The translations under genes and the position numbers were made by a program. Under the pieces are notes generated by a model. That model searched no databases and was not told the DNA's origin. It was given only the letters and a program-made list of their open reading frames with translations. Below, piece after piece: positions 45,943 through 55,912 of a DNA stretch of 64,000 nt (positions are counted from its first letter, which is position 1; each line of letters begins with the position of its first letter). The DNA comes from Botryosphaeria dothidea (taxonomy: Eukaryota; Ascomycota; Dothideomycetes; Botryosphaeriales; Botryosphaeriaceae): positions 2,232,001 to 2,296,000 of the forward strand of contig WWBZ02000062.1 of assembly GCA_011503125.2 (NCBI GenBank), read 5' to 3'.

Positions 45943-48071
45943 CTATGAATCATCGTCGCTCAAAGAACCTTGCTGGGTTGCCCCCGACGCCTGTATTACA
46001 TCCTGATTCTCCTCGTAAACCCTCTTCGTCAAGAACGCTGCTACCAGCGCGCAGCAGCCACCAAACCTTAATACCCAAGCCACGCTATCGTCACCCGGCG
46101 TGCCCCTCGGCTTCTGCAATGCCTTGAACAGCGCGCTGCTGAACAATGTCGCAATGACCTGAGGAGCAGCGATGGCGACGTTGTGGATACCGAGAACCAC
46201 GCCGGCCTGGTCGGCGGCGTCGTCTTCGCCGGCGGCGAGAAGAGCGCCCTCCCGAGTGGGCGGGGCGCGGATAAGGCCGCGGCGGATGGCATCGCGCTTG
46301 GAGATTTCCTGGGAGATGAGGGCGAAAGGGGCCCAGTTGGTGATGGCCCAGGGGACGCCGATGAGGGCGATAATGATGGTGGCGCCGGTTGTGGAGCGGA
46401 CGAAGAAGGTGGACCAGGTCAGCACGGCGAAGACGATGTGTGAAAGGAGCCAGGCACGGCGCAGAGTGAGCCATTTGATTTGTAGATGGTCGAGGATGCG
46501 GAGATGGAGGTTCCAGTTTTTGCTGAAGTTTTGCTTCTTAAGGGCGAAATAACCGGAGCCGGACATGGAAGCAGTCGGAGTAAGAGGCGTAGTGGGTTCC
46601 GGAGTGGGTGGCTTGTATGTCGGCGCCACAATAATGGGGAGAAAGACACTGGCGAGGAAGGTCGTGATTGCGAAGATGAACAGGGCCAAAGTTCCCATGC
46701 GCGTTCCTTTCTCCCACACCTTATTGATCTCATCCTCGCTCATATGGGGGTTTTCCTGGAAGTATGGGTCCGTGTAAATCTCCCCGATGTAGGTCGTCGT
46801 ATAGAACAGGAAAGGGAACCATCCAATCCAAGCTGCGAGCTGAACCTGACAAACCCGAGAGACCTGAGGTGGAAGGCGGCGAATAGACCGAAACAAGTTC
46901 TTGAAGAAGCCTATCAGACCACCTTGAGGTTTTGGTGCTCCTTCCATGCGCGGATCGCGCTCCGTGATAGTGGCGCAGCTTATCGTTACGGTAATCGCTA
47001 GCGCCATGCAAGCGATGGCGCAAAGGACTTTCATCTGCGTGTTACCAAGAAACGGGAAAAGCTCCGGGAGATTGACATATCCGGAGAGGTAGCCGAGAAT
47101 ATTTCCTATTCCAGTAGTTCGCATAATCCATGCATTTGCAGCTTCTTGCTGATGAGTTGGAGCGCAATCAACTACAAAAGCTCGGATTGCAGCCTGGACT
47201 GTATGATATCAGTATGAGGCTTACTTTAAATGAACAGAGGCATCACTCACTGACGTTGATGGCGAAGTCTAGGACATACACCATCACTACGGCGAAGAGG
47301 ATAGTGAGAGTCTTTGTCGCAGATGAATTCCAGCCAACACCAAAAATGGACAGGAAACCCGCCACTATCTCTCTTGCCCAGGCCAACAAGAACAATGATA
47401 CGGTGGTGGATATCGCACCTCCAATGATGAACGGCCGTCTCTTGCCATATTTGGATCTACAGTTGTCGCTTTTGAGACCAACGTACGGCTGGACCAGGGT
47501 TCCCGAGAGAGGACCAGCAATCCAGACGAGTGCCAGCAGGGACTTGCTCAGGCCGAGGGATAAGAGGTATGGCTATGGGGGAAAACGTCAGTGGGGCCGA
47601 GGATATGTGGGGAACGATAGATCGACGAGCGGGTACTCACCGAACCGTATGACAATTCAACCGACCACGCTATCTGTAGACTGCAGAAAAGCTTAGCACC
47701 TGAAACCTTGCCCTTTTAACGGACTCTGCCTAGTATATCTTGACCTACCCTCCTCCGCCTAGTGTCAACAGCAGGAGGTACCAGCTGCTCTTTGTCTCTT
47801 CGCCGGCCTCAGCATCCCAGTCGTCGTCACTGCTCGGGGAGGCGACGGCTTTCAGGCCATGCTCCCCCTCTTCGGACGTGCGTGCGGACAGAAGCGGCGA
47901 GGTCTCGTTCATCTGGTCGCGGGCCTGACTTGTTCTCGGGCTGTTGATGGAAGGGCGGCCAAAGGAGACGATCTTGGGGAGCGGCGTTGCGACAGCGGGG
48001 GTTGTTGGGCTGTCAGAGGAGGTCGGACGAGAAGGTGAGCTAGACGAGGACGGAGGCCTCGCAGCAGACAT
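45943..48071 (-). CDS. Sucrose/maltose-type sugar-H+ symporter (GPH/SLC45-like)
   Basis: Plasma-membrane transporter of the fungal and plant SUT type; S. pombe Sut1, a relative, takes up maltose and sucrose. Exons (minus) are 48071-47749, 47680-47641, 47572-47251 and 47198-45943, for 646 aa. A 100-residue Ser/Pro-rich cytosolic N terminus precedes the first helix. Signatures are LQIAWSVELSYGSPYLLSLGL, the loop motif DNCRSKYGKRRPFIIGG, DFAINVIQAAIRAFVVDCAP and QLAAWIGWFPFLFYTTTYIG. A second cytosolic loop (TPEPTTPLTPTASMSG) sits mid-protein, and the helices total about twelve. Exon 2 is only 40 nt. The tail is acidic (SLSDDDS). Substrate is inferred from family membership; a general alpha-glucoside role is also possible. 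Confidence 0.88.
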
Positions 48072-49261
48072 GGTGAGGGGTGATAAATGACAGATTGGTG
48101 GGCCGTGGCGTTGATTTTGTGGTACGGGAGGACGGCAGGGCCGGTGACTGGCCAGACCAGGACGGGGCCTTTAGAAGTGGATCAGGAAAAGGGTATAGTG
48201 AGGGAGAAAGAATAAGCATGGGAGTGGGTGCTCGTGGGGCGACGGCGCAGGGAAGCCAGGAGAGAAGGCGGCGGAAGGCGCCATAGCTTGGATCACGATG
48301 GAAGCTGGAGTGTTCGAAGGCTACGTCACACGACTCGCGGGCAGTCCCAGGAATGTGGCACACGGCGAGCTCAGCCGCAGACTTGGAGAATCCGAGCAGT
48401 CACCTGGTGCCGTCATCACGCTGATGCTGGATGCTGGACGAGAGCACCGTTAGCTCAGCGCTGGCAAGAGCTCATTCGCCGTTCCTGATCGACATTAGAG
48501 CAGGCGTGCGTCACGCAGGACCGGCGTGGGGAAGAGCCCGAAAGCGCGGCTTGGTGTGCCTGCCGCCCGGGGGCCTGCGCGAATCAGCTCCGCGATGACA
48601 GGCGCCTGCCGTTCGACACCCGCCGCAGTCAGCAGGCGGCCGCTATGCCTGCTGTGCGCGCGCGCGGGTGCAGTGCAGCCCTACCGGGCCTGAAGGATTG
48701 ACTGCCGGCACCGTTCCGCGGTCGGCGGCGGCCAGCGCCGGCTAGCGGGCTCTTGTTTCAGCGTGGGGAAGAGCGATGGCGCGGCCCATCAGGCCCTGTG
48801 TGCTATCGCACGATTCAGGTTGCGCGACGACCCTGCGGCTGCTCAGCGCGGCCCCAGAAGCGCTCGCGCAGTGCAGCGCCTGCCTCTCCGGGCGCGGCTG
48901 CTCGAGGCCGGCGCGCGCCCAGCAAAGGGAGCGCAGAGCGCAGGGCCCCAGAGCCGCGTGGACGGCGGGAAAACGCGACGAATCCCGTCCGTGCGTGAAA
49001 TGTGGCCACTGCTCCTCTCTGGCCGACTTCGACGGGCAGCCTGCGTCTCATCAATCACCGACAACTTCTCCCTGTCAAGTGCCCCCAGAACCATTCCTAC
49101 CACGCGCTCACCACGCCTGCGATCCCAAGGCCCCGCCGCTTGCTGCCAGACTTCCCCCCAGCAGCCGCCCCGCCTTCCTTGTCGCTCGCCCTCCGAGCTT
49201 ACTTCCCGCGCACTATCTCCGCGCCGCGAAGCAAATGGTCATCTAACCCACCTGCTCCACC
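48072..49261. promoter_or_regulatory. Divergent intergenic region, transporter/NHX1
   Basis: 1.19 kb, very GC-rich, between divergent starts. Overlapping frames on both strands at 48753-49302 reflect base composition and are not supported as genes. Confidence 0.5.
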
Positions 49262-51579
49262 ATGGCCTCCTTCGTCGGTTGGGCCGTGACCGAACTTGCT
49301 AGTGCGCACCCCCGAAGCTCAACCGCCTCTCTGTCCGCGCCATTTCGCGCCTTCCCCAGCCTTCGCTAACCTCGTTGCTATCCCAGAGCGCGAAACCAAA
49401 GATGCCGACACCGAGGGTCCGTCCGTCCCAACTCCCGTCCTTGTCCCCTCCCTCCCTTGCGAACTGCAGCCTGACAGGATAATACATAGAGCCGGAAGCT
49501 GGTCAGCAGGAAATATACGCATCATGGTCGCTCTTCATTCTTATCTCGCTGCTCATAATAGCTCTGTTCACGAGCTATATGTTGCAGACGAGGAAGATCC
49601 AGGCCGTGCACGAGACAGTTGTATCTATTTTTGCAGGTACGCTTAACACGCCCCGCCAAGCCCCAAAGTTGCTCACCTGTCCACAGGTATGGTTGTCGGA
49701 TTGGTTCTACGGTTGACGGCCAATGAGGCTGTCTTGGGCGTCGTCAGCTTCAATTACCAGTTCTTCTTCAACCTTCTTCTCCCGCCCATTATTCTCGCCT
49801 CCGGCTACGAACTACACCAAGCAAACTTCTTCCGCCAGATCGGAACGATCTTGACCTTCGCCTTTGCCGGTACATTTATTTCTGCCCTGGTGCTGGGTGT
49901 GTTCCTGTGGCTTTGGACCAGGCTGAACCTGGATGGTGTCTCGCTCTCCTTTGTCGAAGCCATCTCCGTTGGCGCAACCCTGTCGGCTACCGATCCAGTT
50001 ACTATCCTTGCTATATTCAACACGTACAAGGTCGACCCGAAGCTTTACACGGTTATTTTCGGTGAATCGATCTTAAACGATGCCATCGCCATCGTGCTTT
50101 TCGAAACCGCGCAGAGATACAAGGATGCCGCAGGGGAGAGCTTGACGATCATCACTCTGTTTGAGTCCATCGGAATCTTCTTGCTGGTCTTCTTCGGTAG
50201 CTTGATCATCGGCTTGATCATTGGCGTGTTGACCTCGTTGCTTTTGAAGTTCACCTATGTGCGCCGCTTCCCCAAGATCGAGAGCTGTCTGATCATTTTG
50301 ATTGCATATCTCAGCTACTTCTTCTCCAATGCCATCCACATGTCCGGTAAGTCTCACGCCACTTCTCTACCTCAATTTTCATGCTAACACATGTGCAGGC
50401 ATCGTCTCTCTCCTGTTCTGCGGAATTTGCTTGAAGCACTACGCCTACCACAACATGTCGAGGCGCACGCAGTTGACCACAAAATTCGTATTCCAAGTCA
50501 TGGCGCAGCTTTCCGAGAACTTCATCTTCATCTATCTGGGTCTTTCGCTCTTCACCGAAACCGAACTCGACTATAAGCCGCTTTTCATTCTTATGACGGT
50601 AATCGGGATTTGTGTTGCCCGTTACTGCGCGGTTTTCCCTCTGTCAAGGTTGGTGAACTGGATCATTCGCTACAAGGCCCGCAGGCGCGGCCGCGAGGTG
50701 GCTGAGGAGTTGCCGTGGTCTCATCAGGCAATGTTGTTTTGGGCTGGACTTCGTGGAGCTGTCGGTGTTGCCCTTGCCGCTGGTCTTACTGGAACCAATG
50801 GCTTCACGCTCCGCGCCACCGTCTTGGTCGTAGTCGTGCTTACGGTTATTATTTTTGGAGGCACTACAGCCCGTATGCTGGAAATTCTGCAAATCCGTAC
50901 AGGCGTGGTGGAGGAGATCGACTCAGACGACGAGTTCGACATTGAAATCGTGCCTGGTGGAGGCGGCGGTGCTACCGGCTTCACGTACTCATCCAAACAG
51001 GGTCGCGGATTCGGTCACAACCCTCGTCCGAGCGGAAACGGCTTCGTTCTCACCCCGGTCGACTTCGACGGTGGTAAAGGCTTCAGTAGCAGCACTGTCA
51101 ACGGAGGCTCATCTCCGGGTGTTCGTCCCAGCGGCGCCTCACGCCGCAGCTCCAGCCGCGCGCAGAACCTGCGCTCCCAGGACTATGCCGAGCAGGGCCT
51201 GCTTCAGCACGAGGACTCCGGCTCCAACTCCGACGTCGACACGAACGACCTCGATCTCCCTCCTTCAGCGCGTCGCTCCCCGGCTCGTCGCGCCTCGCCA
51301 ACGGTTATCCCTGCGGTCGGAGCAGCGTCGGCGTCGTCGCCGTATGGTGGCGATATATCGGCGGCAGCGGTGGTGGAGCCGAGGGGTAGACTGCAGAGGA
51401 TGACGGGCGCGACGGCGGCGGCGAGGCAGCTGTTGACGGGCTTGAGCGAGGACCCGGCGAGTGCGTTCAGGCAGATTGACGAAGGCTTCATCAAGCCGCA
51501 TCTGTTGCTCGATCCGGGGTCCGGAAGTAAGCATAGCGGAGGCAATGGAGGAGGCGGAGGTGGTAGCGCGTCGCATTGA
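49262..51579 (+). CDS. NHX1: Endosomal Na+(K+)/H+ exchanger
   Basis: Exchanges cytosolic Na+/K+ for lumenal H+ in late endosomes and vacuoles, controlling pH and trafficking. Exons are 49262-49301, 49490-49636, 49687-50346 and 50399-51579, for 675 aa. Exon 1 and the 188-nt first intron are inferred: the ATG has an excellent CCACCATGG context and the join yields EAGQQEIYASWSLFIL, as in fungal orthologues, but the donor GTGCGC is weak. The core shows FFNLLLPPIILASGYELH (amiloride-site region), ATDPVTILA, GESILNDAIAIVLFE, and LPWSHQAMLFWAGLRGAVGVALA. The 200-residue C-terminal tail is Gly/Ser-rich with acidic patches (DSDDEFDIEIVPGGGGG). Confidence 0.93.
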
Positions 51580-52400
51580 TTTTTTCATCGTTCGGAGTGG
51601 GAGGGGTTTGGTAAAGGTAGTTTTTTTTTTCTTTCTCGTTTCCTCCGTGAAAGAGAGAAAATGCAATGGGCGGCGTTCTCTTTTTTTTTCCCCATTGGCT
51701 ATCGATTCTGTAATTTTTTTGAAGGGGGCTTGCTCGTCGGCCTTTTTCTCTCTGGAGCGCTGGAGGAATGAGAGAGTATTGATACACATCAGAGCGCAGG
51801 AGAGATGGCGGAAAGAGAAGCGCCTTCCAAGTGGAGTACATGATAGACGGGCAGGTGTGTAGGCTAAGTCAAGGCATGGAGGGGTAGGGTAGAGTAGCGG
51901 TAGGATATACCGATTCTGTGTTATGTGCACGTCTGGAGGTCATCGTGATGCGGTTGTTCATAGATATGCGTGCACTCAGAAGTGGTGAAAAGGTTTATAA
52001 TCGACAGGTTGGAAATGGGTCTGATTACCCCTGGCTTGCAAAGCCTGGTTCGGTACGGGCCGTTGCATGTGTGGGACGGGGGGTTAATTGATTAGGGTGC
52101 TTTTGCGTGCTGCGCGCCGATCTGCATGGGCTAATGAACTCTGATCTGACTTCCTTGCAACTTCCATCTATCCTTTACATCAACGGTCGTGCATCGTCAT
52201 TTTCTTCATCAATACAATTCGTGGGCCTCGTTCCATCATCATCCATCATGTGGCCAATCTTTCCCTGCACATCAGACATTGTCTCGGCGCCGACGGGTGT
52301 ACGTCATCGACCTGGTTGAGCTCCTCCATGTGATGGTCCGCGCTAACTTCTGTCAGTCTGGATAGACAGCATTGGTGATTTCACTTCAGCGTAAGCACCT
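51580..52400. other. Intergenic between convergent genes
   Basis: NHX1 3' flank with several T-rich tracts (51620-51720) followed by unremarkable sequence. No gene is supported. Confidence 0.55.
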
Positions 52401-52658
52401 TCAGTGTCTATCAGGACGGCGGCTCCTGTCAAATACCAGATTCATGGCGGCGATGATTGTGCCGAGGATGCCGAAAATGATGGATACGACGGTGTCGATT
52501 GTCGGGGTCCAGCGATCATGGTCGGCATCGTTGGTGGGCTGGGCAATGCTCGTTTTGGTGTGGTTGAGGGAGCTCTCTGTTTGGTCTAGTGCTCCTGCCG
52601 CCGCGGCAATGACGAGGAGGTAAATGGATAAGGCGAGGAGTGTGGTGGAAGAGTGCAT
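52401..52658 (-). CDS. Small predicted membrane or secreted protein
   Basis: An 85-codon frame with an ATG at 52658. It starts MHSSTTLLALSIYLLVIAAAAGA, a convincing signal peptide or signal anchor with a small-residue cleavage-like end. A polar stretch with two possible N-glycosylation sites is followed by one strong membrane helix (VVSIIFGILGTIIAAMNLVF) and a short basic end (DRSRRPDRH). I do not recognise a family. The stop may be an artefact of an unseen 3' intron, since the frame ends soon after the helix. Short frames with two hydrophobic segments can arise by chance, so confidence is moderate. Confidence 0.4.
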   Translation of the reverse strand: MHSSTTLLALSIYLLVIAAAAGALDQTESSLNHTKTSIAQPTNDADHDRWTPTIDTVVSIIFGILGTIIAAMNLVFDRSRRPDRH

Positions 52659-53933
52659 GGTGGAGGATGATGTCGCTTTTATGAGACTATAAGAATTGAG
52701 ATGGCGGACGAAGATGAATGAGAAAATGAATAGAAATTTGAAGTAATATGCGAAGAGAATGTCAGGATGTCAAGATGTCACGAAGGAAATATGGCTGGAG
52801 AGTGTGCATCTGGACATGCTGAGGACGTATACGGGGGGTGGCTGATGACGTTCGGGAGCAAGCCAGGACTAGCAGGCAGTACCGATGCTTTGGATAAGAG
52901 ACCATCTTTCTGGTTCCGATGCAAAATCGATAAAGTGGCCGCTGGGGAATCCAGCAACAGTACGAAGCGAAGTGCAATGTCGATAGTATCTCACGGCTAT
53001 CCAATCATGAGAGATCCCACGAACAGTGGAGGCGAAGCAAAGAGGCGCTGATGCAGGGAAGGGGGATAACCCAGAGGATTGGAACTTTCGCGAAGGCGTC
53101 GCAAAAGATTCGCTGGTGTAGCAGATTTAAGTATTTCACACAACCTTGCGGAGTGAGTTCCAGTACCATTGTCCCTCTCATATGGCACCCGATTCCCCGG
53201 CTCTGTAAAGCCTTGGCATATCAGAATCAGGAAGGATGATTGACGGCTATCTTTGGGAAGTGCTGGTACCGGGCGTCAGGACGTCGAGTAAAGAAGGTTT
53301 GTTGTGGAACCTGTGTGCCAGCTGAGGGTCGCGGCCCTTGCTTTCCTGGGCTCATGTAACCATGTTGTTTCCGTGGATAAGAAACTCCTAAGAAGGCGAT
53401 AGGGAAATTCAAGAGATGTTATCATTCACGATTACTAAAATAAATCACCCCTCGATTGGGCAAATCTTGAGCCTGTTCCTGAGATCATTGTGACCCCAAG
53501 GTGATCTCCAATTATAAGTCGTGGGCAGTTCTTTGACTCCATATGCGCTTGCCTACACAAGATATAGTTTCTCATGCTATCCTCTGTAATGGACTTCGCC
53601 TCCTCTGCCCACGTAAGATCATCTCAATACTTTATTTGGTTCCATATCCTTGCATAGTTGAGAGCTACGGAAGCATCTTGCCTGCTAAGATGGAAACATA
53701 ACCCCTTTGGAGAGCGCAAGGTGTCGCCTCGACCGCAATCAATTTTTTCAGACTCAACGCTCTTTCTCCTTGGGAGTTGTTTTCACTCCTGGATTGGAAG
53801 GCCCTTCCCATTCCCATCCGGATATCAATGACCCTCGCCGCTCCATGCTCGCGGGTAGCTACTATCGAAAGTGCCATGTAACGCATCAGGAGCAATTTTC
53901 CACGCCCCATAATCTTAGCCAACCGTTCACTCC
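52659..53933. other. Intergenic
   Basis: About 1.3 kb of moderate AT content between same-strand genes. Short frames only; no repeat, RNA or gene recognised. Confidence 0.55.
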
Positions 53934-55391
53934 TCAAGATCCAGCCTCGTTACCAACTGCATCACCAGCGCTGCAGTCCAAACATAGCCCATGGCGATCC
54001 CTCTCTGATATCTCCATCACCTTCGCGAACCACTCCCTCTCTTTCTTCTCCTTCCTGCCAGCCCACCTGCTTCCCCATAGCTCGTGCGGTAGCAACACCC
54101 CCTTGCTATCACTAAGCAACGCTCTGTCCCTATCCTTTGCCCTCAGGATCCTATCTTCATCCCATCTGAGAAAGCGTACCGTGCTTAGCCACGTCTTGCC
54201 TAGCGTTGTCGGTGCATACATCTTCTTCTCCTCCGTGTTCTCATGCGCGAGTAGCAGATCCTCCCTCAATCTCAGCTTCGCAGCGAAGAGCTCCGGATCC
54301 GCAACATCCCTATCAGTCGGGAAAATAATTTTGGCGACCTCAGCTTCCGCAACTTCCGAGTACACAGTCTTCTGCACTCGAAATGCCCAAATCTCCTTCA
54401 TGGTTGCTCGACGCTGGACAATGCACTTGTCTGCCTCGCCATTACGGATACAGCGTAGGCAGGCTGGGAAACGGGGATGAGCGGTGGTGTCCCGCTCTGC
54501 GATGATGGTCTTGCCTTGAATGGTGGTCATAAGAGGGCCCATATGGGCGTTGGTTGGAGAGCGGACGGTGAAGGGACATTCGAGGCCTTTCAGCTCACAT
54601 TGGAGGCAAGGCTCGATAAGGAAGTGTTGGTTGGCCCAGGCAAGGTCGTGAAGTTCGGCGAGTGTGTGCGGAGAGGTGTAAGGTCCAAAGGTAGTAGGAT
54701 TGTAGAGATCCAACGAGGGTGGTTCAGAGAAGCAGGCCGGTCGAGTGGGAATGTGAGTGAAGACGGGTAATGCATGCACTGGAACTAGAGAGCTGAGCGA
54801 GATGGATTCAATGTATGCGATGTCTGAGGTGACTGGTTGAGAACGTGTTGCATTGGCGGATGATGTGTGATTGTGTGCGTGACTTGTTGGCAGAGGCTCG
54901 ACAACGTCGCTTGAAATACCGAGCTTCTGAGATGGCTGCGATGACTCCTCTGGCGTATAAACCGGCTCACTAGCGGTCAACCCGGGCTCAAACTTGAAAC
55001 TGACTCTCTTCTTGGCGCTGGCTTGCGTGGGTGGCTGCTTCTCGGAGTTGAGTTCACGGCGATCAGACTTGAATACCGACGCAGATGTGCGAGGCGACGA
55101 TGTAGCACTACTCGGAGCAGTCGAAGCGGGCGACGTGGTAATACTACAAAATCCAGGCGAAGGCTCGGTAGTCGTGGTCGATCCATCTGGCGACTCATGA
55201 ATTCGACCTGACGGAGGGCCACGCGGTGGTGTGCAAGGCGGCATGGCAGCTTCAGATCTTCCTGACTCCGGGCTGAATGGCATCCATATGTTGAGGACGT
55301 CAAAATCTTTTTTAAGTCCTGTCTTGGCGTCTTTGTTGGTTGTTCTGCTGGTTTCGGATTGCGACCTGTCTTTGTGCTGTCCTGGCTCCAT
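53934..55391 (-). CDS. Hypothetical protein with split six-cysteine motif
   Basis: Intronless frame of 485 codons starting MEPGQHKDRSQSETS. Residues 1-190 are Ser/Thr/Pro-rich and disordered. From about 195 the sequence becomes ordered (SISLSSLVPVHALPVF) and contains two cysteine triplets: Cys262, Cys265, Cys272 (CLQCELKGLEC) and Cys311, Cys314, Cys323 (CLRCIRNGEADKC), separated by 38 residues. The arrangement resembles the two halves of a fungal Zn2Cys6 cluster pulled apart, with Arg/Lys residues after the second triplet (IVQRRATMKEIW). A helical C-terminal half includes RKEKKEREWFAKVMEISERDRHG and a final Cys pair (CLDC). No known function can be assigned; zinc binding is an inference from spacing. 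Confidence 0.7.
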   Translation of the reverse strand: MEPGQHKDRSQSETSRTTNKDAKTGLKKDFDVLNIWMPFSPESGRSEAAMPPCTPPRGPPSGRIHESPDGSTTTTEPSPGFCSITTSPASTAPSSATSSPRTSASVFKSDRRELNSEKQPPTQASAKKRVSFKFEPGLTASEPVYTPEESSQPSQKLGISSDVVEPLPTSHAHNHTSSANATRSQPVTSDIAYIESISLSSLVPVHALPVFTHIPTRPACFSEPPSLDLYNPTTFGPYTSPHTLAELHDLAWANQHFLIEPCLQCELKGLECPFTVRSPTNAHMGPLMTTIQGKTIIAERDTTAHPRFPACLRCIRNGEADKCIVQRRATMKEIWAFRVQKTVYSEVAEAEVAKIIFPTDRDVADPELFAAKLRLREDLLLAHENTEEKKMYAPTTLGKTWLSTVRFLRWDEDRILRAKDRDRALLSDSKGVLLPHELWGSRWAGRKEKKEREWFAKVMEISERDRHGLCLDCSAGDAVGNEAGS

Positions 55392-55912
55392 GACAAAGCC
55401 GCTGCAGGCGAGACGGATCCAGAAGGTCTTCGAAGTCGGGGTTGACAGATTTACAGATTGTTAGGTGCTTGGATTGGTTGCAAAGAGTGCAAGTATGAGG
55501 TGGCGACTTAGGCTGCACGTGGGTGGACTGGACAATAGTCCGCGTGACGTGGACGTGAGACCATCTTGACTGGAATTGCGAAATCCCCAGGAGCTGACAG
55601 GGAAGTCGTGGTGTTCTCCGGAGACGGCGCGATTTCAGGTGACGAGTTGGCGGAGAGTTGGGCGGGGCTTGGAGAGCGTTAAGGGAAGGGGCGGGGAGCA
55701 GAGATGGAAGGTGAGGGGCGCGCGCCGACAGCTAGTGAAGGTGAGAGGACACTGACATCGCCCGGAACCCGGCCCTCGCTATCGACAGCTATTGTCAATG
55801 TTATTGTTGAAGTGCTGCTTGCTATGGAATGAATATGTTACAGGCTCCACACGCTCGTATTTGTACTTACGACGGGGTATCTTGGCTGTATCCACAAGGT
55901 CGTACCTCTCTT
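55392..55912. other. Intergenic
   Basis: Promoter of the split-cysteine gene and 3' flank of YPP1, both minus strand. Nothing further is seen. Confidence 0.55.

Noticed and set aside
48753..49302. Up to 179-codon frames in the GC-rich region upstream of NHX1.
   Set aside because: Frames are open on both strands from base composition alone, and they overlap the well-supported first exon of NHX1.
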